A stretch of DNA of 64,000 bases from positions 62,001 to 126,000 of the forward strand of contig JAFURZ010000007.1 in the NCBI GenBank assembly GCA_017480785.1, given 5' to 3'. The translations under genes were made by a program, and so were the position numbers. Source of the stretch: Bacteroidales bacterium (GTDB lineage Bacteria > Bacteroidota > Bacteroidia > Bacteroidales > P3). Below the pieces are notes generated by a model that was not told the DNA's origin, did not search any database, and saw only the letters and a list, made by a program, of their open reading frames with translations. Shown here one piece after another: positions 14,176 to 22,470 of the stretch (within the stretch, counting starts at the first letter, position 1; each line of letters opens with the position of its first letter).

Positions 14176-16035
14176 ATGTCGAAGACTGTTGATGTGTTTT
14201 ACAGACTATCGGTGACTGACCGTGCGAGCGCCGGATTCCGGAAGGTTGCCGACGGGAGCCGGGCGGCGCGCAAGGATGTGGAGAAGCTGGAGGGTGCTGC
14301 CGAGGAAGCCGGCGACGCGATCGAGGAAGCCTTTGACGGTGACGCCGTGGAGGGGTTGAGCGAGGAGCTCGACAAAGCGAGACGCAAGACGCGCCAGCTC
14401 GGCGATGAGGCGAAGGGGAGCGGGCGAGGCTTCGAGGGAATGGCGAAGAGTGCGAAGGGAGCGCTGAAGGCCATAGCTGCGGCTGAGGTGACGAAATTCT
14501 TTGTGAAGCAAGGGAAGGCGGCGGTGGCTGCTGCTGCGGACATAGAGAGCTACCAGGCGACACTGGAGACGATGCTGGGGAGCACCCAGGCGGCGCGAGA
14601 CCGGATGGAGGAGTACAAAGACATTGCGAAGATCACCCCCTTCGGGTTGAGCGATGTGGTGGAGGGTGGCAACCAGCTGCAGGCCATCGGGCGGTACTCG
14701 AGGCAGAACCTGGAGATGCTGGGAGACCTGGCGGCTGCCACGAACAAACCGATGGAGCAGGTGATGAACGCCTATGCCAAGCTGGCGACGGGCCAGAAGG
14801 GCGAGGCGGCGCGGATGTTCCAGGACCTGCTGATCAGCCGGAACGATTGGATAGAAGCCACCGGGAAGGGGGTGAGCAAAAGCGGGGAGCTGCTGGCGAG
14901 CACAGAGGAGATGATGGCGGCGCTGCCGAAGATAATGCAGAGCAAAGGATTCTTCGGTATGATGGCCAAACAGGCGGAGAAAGCGAACGGTATGTTCAGC
15001 AACTTGGAGGACTCAGTGTTCAGTCTGCGTGCGGCCCTTGGTGAGCGGATGATGCCGACGGTTAAGAATGTAACAACCGGCTTGACGAAGATGGCCGAGA
15101 GTATGGAACGTGCGGTGAGGATACCGCTGGAGCAGAAAATAAGAGATGAGAAAATAGGATTGAACCTATTGGTGGGTGCTTTACAGCGCTCTTGGAGCGA
15201 AGAAGACGAGAGAAACAGACTGATATCAGAAATAACATCCAAGTACCCAGAATTTCTAAAAGGGATTGACTTAGAGAAAGAGGGGTTGCAGGGTGTGAAG
15301 GACAAACTAATAGAGGTTAATGCGGAGTATGACAAAAAGATAAAAAAAGCAATCGCAGAGGAAAAATTGGAGAGATGGAAAGAGAAGTATGATGACGTGA
15401 AAACAGAGTTAGACAAGGCAGAGATGGCCGACGAGGCAATTGCCAGAAGAAGGGCCATCGTAGAGACTGCAATGGGAGAAGAGGGTGCCGCAATAGTTAA
15501 TCCCAAAGCTGTGGATATAACTGGGGCCAGGAAAGATAGAAAGGGGCAATATTTTGTCAAAGTCTTAATGAATGATAAGTTAGGCCGTACCAAGAGTGTG
15601 AAGGTACCTCTGCCTGGGCTGACAGATGAGATGTTGAAAGACTATAGATCTTTGTACAAATATACTACCGCGTATCGGACGGATGCAGGTAAGAAAAAAA
15701 TGACTGCCAAAGCCGAGGAAGCCAAGCGCGAGCAAGATTTGATAATGGAGTTGGCCGGACTAAAAGAAGAGGATAAAGCCAACCCCGGCGGCACGAATCC
15801 GGACGAAAAGAAAGCCGATACCAGCGGTACCACCGGTGAGACGACAGTCGGCGGGACTACGTACAGTGGTGGCGGCAGTGGTTCCAGTGGCGGCAGCGGG
15901 AAGACGGTGACGACGAATATAGGGACCCTGGTGGGGACGATAGAGATACATACGACGACCCTGCAGGAGGGTGCCGCGGAGGTGAAGCGGCTGGTGACTC
16001 AGGCGCTGCTGGAGGCAGTGCCGAGTGACCTCTGA
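14176..16035 (+). CDS. tape measure protein
   Basis: 619 residues, the longest tail gene. N-terminus has VDVFYRLSVTDRASAGFRKVADGSRAA, then Ala/Lys helices, an internal tape-measure motif (ESYQATLETMLGSTQAARDRMEEYKDIAKITPFGLSDVVEG) and a Gly/Ser-rich stretch near residue 560. The length sets tail length, so the tail should be short. Bases about 15,130-15,780 are clearly richer in A+T, with different codon use from both flanks, which suggests that this module was exchanged with another phage. Confidence 0.88.
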   Translation: MSKTVDVFYRLSVTDRASAGFRKVADGSRAARKDVEKLEGAAEEAGDAIEEAFDGDAVEGLSEELDKARRKTRQLGDEAKGSGRGFEGMAKSAKGALKAIAAAEVTKFFVKQGKAAVAAAADIESYQATLETMLGSTQAARDRMEEYKDIAKITPFGLSDVVEGGNQLQAIGRYSRQNLEMLGDLAAATNKPMEQVMNAYAKLATGQKGEAARMFQDLLISRNDWIEATGKGVSKSGELLASTEEMMAALPKIMQSKGFFGMMAKQAEKANGMFSNLEDSVFSLRAALGERMMPTVKNVTTGLTKMAESMERAVRIPLEQKIRDEKIGLNLLVGALQRSWSEEDERNRLISEITSKYPEFLKGIDLEKEGLQGVKDKLIEVNAEYDKKIKKAIAEEKLERWKEKYDDVKTELDKAEMADEAIARRRAIVETAMGEEGAAIVNPKAVDITGARKDRKGQYFVKVLMNDKLGRTKSVKVPLPGLTDEMLKDYRSLYKYTTAYRTDAGKKKMTAKAEEAKREQDLIMELAGLKEEDKANPGGTNPDEKKADTSGTTGETTVGGTTYSGGGSGSSGGSGKTVTTNIGTLVGTIEIHTTTLQEGAAEVKRLVTQALLEAVPSDL

Positions 16036-16072
16036 GAATTGAAAATTGAGAATTGAAAATTGAAAAACAAAG
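16036..16072 (+). repeat. heptamer-period leader
   Basis: Units GAAAATT, GAGAATT, GAAAATT, GAAAAAC in strict 7-base register between the tape measure stop and the next ATG. Purine-rich leaders promote translation in Bacteroidota. The same heptamer occurs inside host birA. Confidence 0.75.
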
Positions 16073-16573
16073 ATGCCGGGAGGTAAGTCGATATACGAAG
16101 CAATCAGAATGATAGCCAAGGGTGACGGACAGGCGCTGTGCGACACAGGCGTGGCGCGCAATGTGGACGCCGACCACGGTGTGTGTGACGTGGAGATAGA
16201 AGGCAAAGCTCCTGCTGAAGGCGCATTGATAGGCAACGCAGAAAGCGGAGTGATGGTGGTGCCGAAGGACGGCAGCGTGGTGGCTGTGGTGTGGGTGAGC
16301 AAGACGACAGCCGTGGTGGTGATGGTGGCCGAGGTGGAGGAGATCAGGCTGATGGGCGGCCAGCTTGGCGGCCTGGTGAAGGTGGAGGAGCTGGTGAAGA
16401 AGCTGAACGCCGTGGAGAAAGACCTGAACAGCCTGAAGCAGGTGTTTCAAGGCTGGGTGACGGTGCCGCAGGACGGCGGCGCGGCGCTGAAGGCGGCGGC
16501 GACGACGTGGGCCACCCAGCAGCTGACAGAGACGCAGAAGAGCGACATTGAAAACGAAAAAGTGAAACAATGA
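16073..16573 (+). CDS. putative baseplate spike protein, gp45/V-like
   Basis: 166 residues. An OB-fold-like beta segment, AIRMIAKGDGQALCDTGVARNVDADHGVCDVEIEG, and strands with SGVMVVPKDGSVVAVVW fit the N-terminal domain of spike proteins. The C-terminus is a helix (LVKKLNAVEKDLNSLKQVF) and a short tail rather than a long beta-helix. Its place between tape measure and hub differs slightly from Mu order. The assignment is by fold pattern and context. Confidence 0.6.
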   Translation: MPGGKSIYEAIRMIAKGDGQALCDTGVARNVDADHGVCDVEIEGKAPAEGALIGNAESGVMVVPKDGSVVAVVWVSKTTAVVVMVAEVEEIRLMGGQLGGLVKVEELVKKLNAVEKDLNSLKQVFQGWVTVPQDGGAALKAAATTWATQQLTETQKSDIENEKVKQ

Positions 16574-17139
16574 ACGGACAGATAGATACCTATGGGCTGG
16601 CGGCAACCAGCCAGCTGGCGGAGGAGACTGTAATGACCGGCCGGAAGCTGCGCTACAGCATACTCGGCGGCCGAAAGGAGCAGCCGGGGGCGAAGAGTGT
16701 GCTGGACGGCAATGCCAGCCTGGCGAGAGGCGTGAATCCGGAGGAGGACGAGGTAATGGATGATATGATACTCGGCAACCATTATCTGGAGCACGTGACA
16801 ATAGACTGTACAATGAGCAAGCGGGTGGTGACCACCGCGATCAACGGGCGCCCGGGCACGGTGAAGGAATGGGTGAGCGACGGAGATGTGGTGATAACAG
16901 TTGTCGCCAAAGTGATGGGCAAAGGCGGATATCCGAAGGACGAAGTGACAAGGATATTGGATGAGCTGAAGCGTCCGGAGGTGCTGGAGGTGACGAACGA
17001 GCTGCTGAACGATGTGTGGAAAGTGGAGCGCGTGGTGGTGACGAGCGTGAGTGTGACCAACCACACGGAGCGGAACTGGGAAGAGGTGACGATAGGGATG
17101 CTGAGCGACGAGGAGTATCTGGTGGAGGAGGAGAATTGA
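16570..17139 (+). CDS. baseplate-associated protein (DUF6046-like)
   Basis: 189 residues starting at an ATG overlapping the previous stop. Includes LGNHYLEHVTIDCTMSKRVVTTAINGRPGTVKEWVSDGDVVITV, a beta-rich pattern seen in Bacteroidota phage proteins that replace Mu gp43, and ends in Glu. It probably links tube end and hub. Its stop codon lies inside the heptamer repeats of the following leader. Confidence 0.6.
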   Translation: MNGQIDTYGLAATSQLAEETVMTGRKLRYSILGGRKEQPGAKSVLDGNASLARGVNPEEDEVMDDMILGNHYLEHVTIDCTMSKRVVTTAINGRPGTVKEWVSDGDVVITVVAKVMGKGGYPKDEVTRILDELKRPEVLEVTNELLNDVWKVERVVVTSVSVTNHTERNWEEVTIGMLSDEEYLVEEEN

Positions 17140-17170
17140 AAGTTGAAAATTGAAAGTTGAAAATTGAGAG
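17131..17170 (+). repeat. heptamer-period leader
   Basis: GAGAATT, GAAAGTT, GAAAATT, GAAAGTT, GAAAATT in exact 7-base steps leading to the ATG at 17171. The first unit contains the stop codon of the previous gene. Confidence 0.78.
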
Positions 17171-18157
17171 ATGCGAAGACTTAGCTGCAGGATAGAGATA
17201 GAGCGCAAATGGACCACGGAGGAGGGTGCGAACCTGAGCCGGAGGTGGACGGTGGAGCGTGTGGCCGGGGTGAAGATCACCGGCGACACGTCGAGCCTGC
17301 AGGACACCTGTGTGGTGAGCCTGGCGCGCAACACCAAGTGGGAAGGAGAACCGAGGATACCGGTGAGGCGTGGCGACGAGGTGAAGGTGTGGCTGGGATA
17401 CGACGGGAAGCTGAAGCTGAGGTTTATCGGCCAGGTGCAGGAGGTAAGTGCGAAGACGCCGACGACGCTGACCTGCATTGACGGAATGATGAAGCTGCAG
17501 CACACGCCGAGCACGAAAAGCAGCTATAGAAGCTGTGATGTGCGGAAGCTGCTGGGAGAGCAGATACACGGTGTTGTGGAGTGGGAGCTGAGCGGGGAGG
17601 TGAATATAGGCCAGTACAGAGTGACGGCCACCACTGTGGCCGGTGTGCTGAGAGACCTGAAAGAGAACTATGGCGTGACGAGCGCCTTTGTGGTAGAAAA
17701 CGAAAAGGCCCTGCTGAAGGTGTGGACTGTGCGCCCGGGTATGAGAAAAATGGCCGGGAAGTTTGAGGATGGGCTGAATATGATAGAGAACCAGCTGACC
17801 TATAGAAGGGCGGCAGACATACAGGTGAAGGTGAAGGGCGTGTCGATCCAGGCTGACGGCAGCCGTATCAGCTACGAGGAGGGAGAAGGAGAGCAGCGGG
17901 AGATATACCGCTACGGGCTGAGTATGGCGGAGCTGAAGGCGGCCGTGAAAGACGAGATAGAGCGCCTGAAGTGGGACGGCCTGAGCGGCAGCTTCACCAC
18001 CTTCGGGGAGCCGCAGGTGGAGAAGACCGACGTGGTGGAAGTGAAGACCGAGAGTGTGGAACGCGGGCGGTACCAGGTGAAGGGAGTGAATGTGAATTTT
18101 GGCACGGGAGGCTACCGGCAGACGGTAGAGCTCGGCAGACGAATAACAGAAAACTAA
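17171..18157 (+). CDS. baseplate hub protein, gp44 / late control D-like
   Basis: 328 residues. A strand-rich N-terminus ends in VWLGYDGKLKLRFIGQVQEV, typical of hub proteins. The middle has YRSCDVRKLLGEQ and the C-terminal part resembles the gpD fold (MIENQLTYRRAADIQVKVKGVS). It would bind the spike at the tail end. It overlaps the next gene by one base (TAATG). Confidence 0.75.
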   Translation: MRRLSCRIEIERKWTTEEGANLSRRWTVERVAGVKITGDTSSLQDTCVVSLARNTKWEGEPRIPVRRGDEVKVWLGYDGKLKLRFIGQVQEVSAKTPTTLTCIDGMMKLQHTPSTKSSYRSCDVRKLLGEQIHGVVEWELSGEVNIGQYRVTATTVAGVLRDLKENYGVTSAFVVENEKALLKVWTVRPGMRKMAGKFEDGLNMIENQLTYRRAADIQVKVKGVSIQADGSRISYEEGEGEQREIYRYGLSMAELKAAVKDEIERLKWDGLSGSFTTFGEPQVEKTDVVEVKTESVERGRYQVKGVNVNFGTGGYRQTVELGRRITEN

Positions 18158-18447
18158 TGAAAGACATAATACTGAATGACGATTTTGACCTGGAGGCCAC
18201 GGCCGGAGAGCTGAGCTGCGGGGAGAGCGACGAGCAGACGCTGGCGCTGCTGATGGAGACCGTGCCCGGGGAGTGGAAGTGGAGCGCCGAGGACGGCGTG
18301 GGGCTGATGCGATATGCCGGAGCGCCCGGCAGCGAGATGCGGCGACTGAAACGGCACATCCAGGAGTGTATGAAGAGGAACGGGATCGAGTGGGAGCGCA
18401 TCGAGGTGGAGGGTGGCGTGCTGACAGTGGAGATGAAGACACGATAA
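18157..18447 (+). CDS. baseplate wedge protein, gp25/W-like
   Basis: 96 residues: MKDIILNDDFDLEATAGELSCGES, then ALLMETVPGEWKWSAEDGVGL and a C-terminal strand pair, WERIEVEGGVLTVEMKTR. This is the typical pattern and length of gp25/Mu gp46 lysozyme-like wedge proteins. Its start codon shares a base with the stop of the hub gene. Confidence 0.75.
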   Translation: MKDIILNDDFDLEATAGELSCGESDEQTLALLMETVPGEWKWSAEDGVGLMRYAGAPGSEMRRLKRHIQECMKRNGIEWERIEVEGGVLTVEMKTR

Positions 18448-18466
18448 ACCAAAAAAAAGCACAGAT

Positions 18467-19273
18467 ATGGCAACAAGTAGAAGAGAAATAGAAGAAGACC
18501 TGCAGCGCCGGTGGATGGAGAATGCCGGAGTGGCGCAGCTGTTTGGCTTCACCGCCGGCGCGAGCTTTGACGACGTCTATGCCCGTGTGAGCGTGGTGAG
18601 GATGCTGCTGTGGGTGGTGAGCTATGTGATAGCCGCCAAGGAAACCGCCTACGAAGACTGGGAGGAGGAGGTGCGAGCCGTGGCCGACGCGACGCACTAC
18701 GGGACAGAGGCGTGGTGGGTGGAGGCTGCGAAAGCCTGGCAGGAAGGCGATGCGCTGAGTGTGACCGACGGGCGAGTGGGATACAGTACGGTGGACCCCT
18801 CGCACAGGGTGGTGACCGCTGCGGCCATAACGACCGAAGGGCGCACACTGAGGCTGAAGGTAGCCAAAGGGTCGGTAGGGTCGCTCCAGGCGCTGACAGC
18901 CGCCCAGCTGGAGGCCTTCCAGGGATACGTGGAGGCGGTGAAGCCTGTGGGGCTTCACGTGACAGCCACGAGCGGGAATGCCAATGTGGTGGGTATGACG
19001 GGAACGGTGCGCTATGCTGCCGAGCTGAACCGGAGCGACGTGCGCTCGGCGGTGCGGGAGGCCCTGACGGCCGCTATGGGCGAGCTGCAGTTTGGCGGGC
19101 GCCTGTATGCCGGCCGCCTGACAGCCGCTATGATGGCCGTGCCCGGCGTGGAAGATGTACACCTGACGCTGCTGACAATCGACGGAGCGGAATGGAGCGA
19201 CTGGACAGAACCAAGCGCCGGGTATTGCGTGCCAGGCGCGGACACGTTTGGCTATGAAGGGGTGACGAGATGA
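18467..19273 (+). CDS. baseplate protein J-like
   Basis: 268 residues. It has a helical N-terminus with VRMLLWVVSYVIAAKETAYEDWEEEV, a mixed central domain (VGLHVTATSGNANVVGMTGTVRY) and a C-terminal gpJ-type part, FGGRLYAGRLTAAMMAVPGVEDVHLTLLTI. Gene order W-J-I as in Mu and P2. It forms the wedge ring that triggers sheath contraction. Confidence 0.78.
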   Translation: MATSRREIEEDLQRRWMENAGVAQLFGFTAGASFDDVYARVSVVRMLLWVVSYVIAAKETAYEDWEEEVRAVADATHYGTEAWWVEAAKAWQEGDALSVTDGRVGYSTVDPSHRVVTAAAITTEGRTLRLKVAKGSVGSLQALTAAQLEAFQGYVEAVKPVGLHVTATSGNANVVGMTGTVRYAAELNRSDVRSAVREALTAAMGELQFGGRLYAGRLTAAMMAVPGVEDVHLTLLTIDGAEWSDWTEPSAGYCVPGADTFGYEGVTR

Positions 19274-19740
19274 GGAACTGGAACAACACAATAGGGCTGC
19301 TGATGCCGGTGAAACTCCAGCGATCGGTGAAGCTGCGGAGGCTGCTGCAGATGCTGCTGAGCAGGACTGTAGACGACGCCCTGAAGGCGGAGTCGAGAAA
19401 GGAAGAGATAAAAGCCGAGCACCGGCATATAGGGCAAGGTGCCGTGCTGCTGCAGCTGCTGCGCGAGCGCTTTGGCAACACGGTGACGATGAGCGGACAG
19501 GAAGACGGGCTGGTTGTCCTGGTCGGGGCGAGAGACGGAGACCCGCAATATTGGAAATTCGCCTCGGCCTCGAGGGTGGCCACCGATGCGCTGATAGTTC
19601 CGAGCGTGGCCAACAGCGACGTGGGAGTGGACTTTGTGGTGACGGTGGATGCCGGGACAGATGTGGCAGCCGTGAAGGCGCTGATAAAGCGATATGTGTT
19701 TGCCGGCGTCGGCTTCAGGGTTGACGAGCGCGAGGGGTGA
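19270..19740 (+). CDS. baseplate protein I-like (Mu gp48 position)
   Basis: 156 residues beginning with an ATGA overlap. A helical N-terminus (VKLRRLLQMLLSRTVDDALK) and a C-terminal ferredoxin-like half (VDFVVTVDAGTDVAAVKALIKRYVFAGVGFRV). It sits where Mu gp48/P2 I lies. The sequence itself is not diagnostic. Confidence 0.6.
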   Translation: MRNWNNTIGLLMPVKLQRSVKLRRLLQMLLSRTVDDALKAESRKEEIKAEHRHIGQGAVLLQLLRERFGNTVTMSGQEDGLVVLVGARDGDPQYWKFASASRVATDALIVPSVANSDVGVDFVVTVDAGTDVAAVKALIKRYVFAGVGFRVDEREG

Positions 19741-19770
19741 TTAAACAACAATTAAACAACAATAAAAGAG

Positions 19771-20319
19771 ATGAACGTAATAGGAACAGAAGGCAACAAT
19801 GTGCGGCAGATAGTGCCCGCGGAGTTCAATTTTTTGAGTGCGGCCGACCGGCAGGTGGTGGCTGCGCTGCAGGGGGTGGTGAAGGCGATGTACGGGCTGG
19901 AGTCCGGGCAGGCGGTGGTAGTGGAAGGAATGGGTGCTACCTGGGAGAACACCACAACCGGTATCGACGCGAGTTTGCGGCTGACGCAGAGGGTGACACT
20001 GGCCCCCGGCGTGGTGATGTGGAACGGCGGCCTGTGGGAATTTGGAGGCGCGACAATAGAAGGCCTCGGGCGGCTGCAGGCGCTAAACGGCGACGAGTGG
20101 GTGCTGGTGATGAGCGAGCAGGTGGCGCCGCCGAGTCCGGTGTATGGGGCAACCATAGCGCTGGATGTGTCGCCGCACAAGCGGCTGGTGTGCACGCTGG
20201 CGAGCGCCGAAGACGCCGCCGGAGAGACGCAGAAGGTGACGCTGGGCAATGTGATGAGGATCCGCAGTGGCGGAGTGAGTGTCCCTGTGTCTGCGATGGG
20301 CTTTGAAGTGTTGATATGA
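19771..20319 (+). CDS. tail fibre-proximal protein (182 aa)
   Basis: Beta-rich, with LTQRVTLAPGVVMWNGGLWEFGGATIEGL, a pattern found in proteins that attach fibres to the baseplate. It precedes a LysM-like protein and the fibre genes and overlaps the next gene by four bases. The function is inferred from position. Confidence 0.55.
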   Translation: MNVIGTEGNNVRQIVPAEFNFLSAADRQVVAALQGVVKAMYGLESGQAVVVEGMGATWENTTTGIDASLRLTQRVTLAPGVVMWNGGLWEFGGATIEGLGRLQALNGDEWVLVMSEQVAPPSPVYGATIALDVSPHKRLVCTLASAEDAAGETQKVTLGNVMRIRSGGVSVPVSAMGFEVLI

Positions 20320-20618
20320 GACGAAACAACCAGAAGGCTATGAGAACCGTGACAGCAAGAAAAGGGCAGAGCCTGATAGACCTGGCGCTGCAGCACTGCG
20401 GGAGTGCAGACTGGGGGGAGGATGTCGCAAAGCAGAACAATCTGAGCCCCGACTATGTGTGTTCCGGCGGTGAGGTTCTGGAGGTGCCCGACGGGGTGGA
20501 GGCCGAGCGGAAGCGCATAGCCTCGGCCGGTGTGGTGCCGGTAACCGGGCTTGACGTGTCCGGCTGGACCCTCCAAGGCGTGGGGTTGAGTATGGTGGGA
20601 GAGATGAGTGTGAGATAA
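20316..20618 (+). CDS. LysM / tail protein X-like
   Basis: 100 residues (alternative start MRTVTARKG at 20340). TVTARKGQSLIDLALQHCGSADWGEDVAKQNNLSPDYVCSGGEVLEVP is a LysM-like pattern, as in P2 gpX, which can bind peptidoglycan or sit in the baseplate. Remaining residues form a short beta tail. Confidence 0.65.
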   Translation: MRRNNQKAMRTVTARKGQSLIDLALQHCGSADWGEDVAKQNNLSPDYVCSGGEVLEVPDGVEAERKRIASAGVVPVTGLDVSGWTLQGVGLSMVGEMSVR

Positions 20619-20642
20619 ACAACAATTAAAAAAAATACAAAT

Positions 20643-21017
20643 ATGACTGCAAGAGCAAGAAATTGGTTAAAAAACGCATTCCGGCAGGGGGCGTGGCCGC
20701 AGGCTACGGACTACTCGGACCTGATCGACAGTTTTGCGCTGGTTGGCGAGATACCGGGAGGTGGAGGAAGTGTGGGCCGCCAGCAGGTGGTAAATGTGCC
20801 TGCCGGCACCGTCGGTACCGGGGAGGCATACAAGATAGCCCACACACTGGGGAAGCTGCCGTGTGTGGATGTCTATGTGAAAAGCGGGGACAAAGAACTG
20901 TATAGGGTCAACGACGTGTCGGTCACCCTTATCGGAACGACAGAGGTGGTTGTTAATGTGAACGACCGGACGATACCCGACGTGAGAGATACCGGAATGA
21001 CCATAGTGTTGAACTAA
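20643..21017 (+). CDS. hypothetical fibre-region protein (124 aa)
   Basis: The start is helical and basic (ARNWLKNAFRQGAWPQATDYSDLIDSF), followed by a Gly-rich hinge and a beta domain with VDVYVKSGDKELYRVND. A short helical attachment part plus a beta head is common in fibre-associated proteins of these phages. No named family is recognised. Confidence 0.55.
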   Translation: MTARARNWLKNAFRQGAWPQATDYSDLIDSFALVGEIPGGGGSVGRQQVVNVPAGTVGTGEAYKIAHTLGKLPCVDVYVKSGDKELYRVNDVSVTLIGTTEVVVNVNDRTIPDVRDTGMTIVLN

Positions 21018-21034
21018 AACAGACGGAGGGAACG

Positions 21035-21697
21035 ATGAAAGCAGTAAGATACACAGAAGGCGACGATGTGAAGCTGCGGGTGAAAGTGGGCTGCGGCTGC
21101 GAGGGCGACGAAGGAGTCGCCGTGCCTTTCGAGATAGAGGTGCGGACAGAGTGGCCGGAACCCGTGCTGAAGTGCGGATGGGACGGCGAGAAGTGCTGGG
21201 GCGGGCTGACGCTGGAGGACGGCGTGGCTGTGGCGAGCTGGGACCATCCGGGCCTGAGGAGCGGCACGCTGAGCGGCCGTCTGACCTACATAGTGCCCGA
21301 TGAGACGATGCCCGACGGGGAGCGGAGGCGGACGGTGAAGATAGATATGGCGCGGAGTGTGGTGCGCGGACACTGCCATCCGGAAGGAGAGGACGACGGT
21401 GGCTGTGGCTGCGGGGTGCCGGTAGCCGGGAAGAGTGCGTACCAGATAGCCGTGGCCCACGGGTACGAGGGTACGGAGGAAGAGTGGCTGGAGAGCCTGA
21501 AGGGCGCCGACGGCCGCGACGGTACCGATGGAAGAGACGGCGTGGACGGAAGAGACGGCACGTGTGTGACGGCCACCTACGAGGTGGACGCCGCCGGAGT
21601 GCTGTGGTGCGACACGCACACGGACAGCGCGGACGACGTGCCGCTGGAGCTTGACGAAGAGGGAAACCTTGTGTTAATCATCAATACAGGAGAATAA
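21035..21697 (+). CDS. fibre protein with collagen-like triplets
   Basis: 220 residues. It has Cys-rich beta parts (GCGCEGDEG, then GCGCGVP), and then KSAYQIAVAHGYEGTEEEWLESLKG, a module that often precedes collagen-like repeats in phage fibres. Triplets GADGRDGTDGRDGVDGRDGT and a short beta end follow. The triplets should trimerise the fibre. Confidence 0.72.
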   Translation: MKAVRYTEGDDVKLRVKVGCGCEGDEGVAVPFEIEVRTEWPEPVLKCGWDGEKCWGGLTLEDGVAVASWDHPGLRSGTLSGRLTYIVPDETMPDGERRRTVKIDMARSVVRGHCHPEGEDDGGCGCGVPVAGKSAYQIAVAHGYEGTEEEWLESLKGADGRDGTDGRDGVDGRDGTCVTATYEVDAAGVLWCDTHTDSADDVPLELDEEGNLVLIINTGE

Positions 21698-21701
21698 AAA
21701 A

Positions 21702-22451
21702 ATGGGACAGAAAGTTAAATTAGGAAAGGTGGTGCTGACACTGGGCGGCGACTGGACGGAGAGCGAGAGCTATTCGGAGCTGACCTATGTGACCCACAAC
21801 GGCGACGGCTGGATATCGCTGGTGCCGAATATAGACACGGAGCCCGGCAGCGACGACACGAAGTGGCGCAAGGCCACGGACGTGCAGCGCTATGTGGAGG
21901 CTATGCAGGCAGCCACACGGGCCGCAGAAAGACTCAATGAGCAGATGGGCCAGGCTGAGCAGGAGAGAGCGCAAGCCGAAGGCCAAAGAGCCCAGGCCGA
22001 GCAGGCGAGAGCCCAGGCCGAGGGGTTGCGTGCCGACGCCGAGTCGGGCCGTGGTAACGCCGAGCTGGCGAGAGCTCAGGCCGAGAGACTGAGAGACCAG
22101 GCCGAGCAGCTAAGAGCCCAAGCAGAACAACAGAGGGGGCAAGCAGAAGCGCAGCGAAGGGAGGCGGTGGATACTGCCGTGCGGCTGACCAGCAACGCCG
22201 TGAGAGCGAACCAAGAGGCCACGCAGCGGGCAAACAGCGCCGCCAGCAATGCGGACGCGAAAGCCGGCGAGGCTGCGACGGCCGCACAAAATGCCCGAGA
22301 CGCCGCCGCATCGGTGGACCAGAAGGTGATAGAGGCCTACACATTGCCCGAGTTCAGCATCGACGAAGAGACGATGGAGCTGCAGGCCGACGTGGTGCCG
22401 ATTACAGACCAATTCAGCCTGGAGAACGGCAACCTGACAGTAGAGTTTTAA
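21702..22451 (+). CDS. coiled-coil tail fibre protein
   Basis: 249 residues. N-terminal beta domain (MGQKVKLGKVVLTLGGDWTESESY), then about 110 residues of QAEQERAQAEGQRAQAE-type heptads that form a long coiled coil, and a beta C-terminus (LPEFSIDEETMELQADVV). It is a fibre shaft or adaptor placed just before the receptor-binding genes. Confidence 0.72.
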   Translation: MGQKVKLGKVVLTLGGDWTESESYSELTYVTHNGDGWISLVPNIDTEPGSDDTKWRKATDVQRYVEAMQAATRAAERLNEQMGQAEQERAQAEGQRAQAEQARAQAEGLRADAESGRGNAELARAQAERLRDQAEQLRAQAEQQRGQAEAQRREAVDTAVRLTSNAVRANQEATQRANSAASNADAKAGEAATAAQNARDAAASVDQKVIEAYTLPEFSIDEETMELQADVVPITDQFSLENGNLTVEF

Positions 22452-22470
22452 CCAAAAAAAACAGAATGAT

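Noticed and set aside
16841-19291. 816-codon minus-strand frame across the baseplate genes
   Set aside because: No domain, crosses five consistent plus-strand genes with overlapping start and stop codons.
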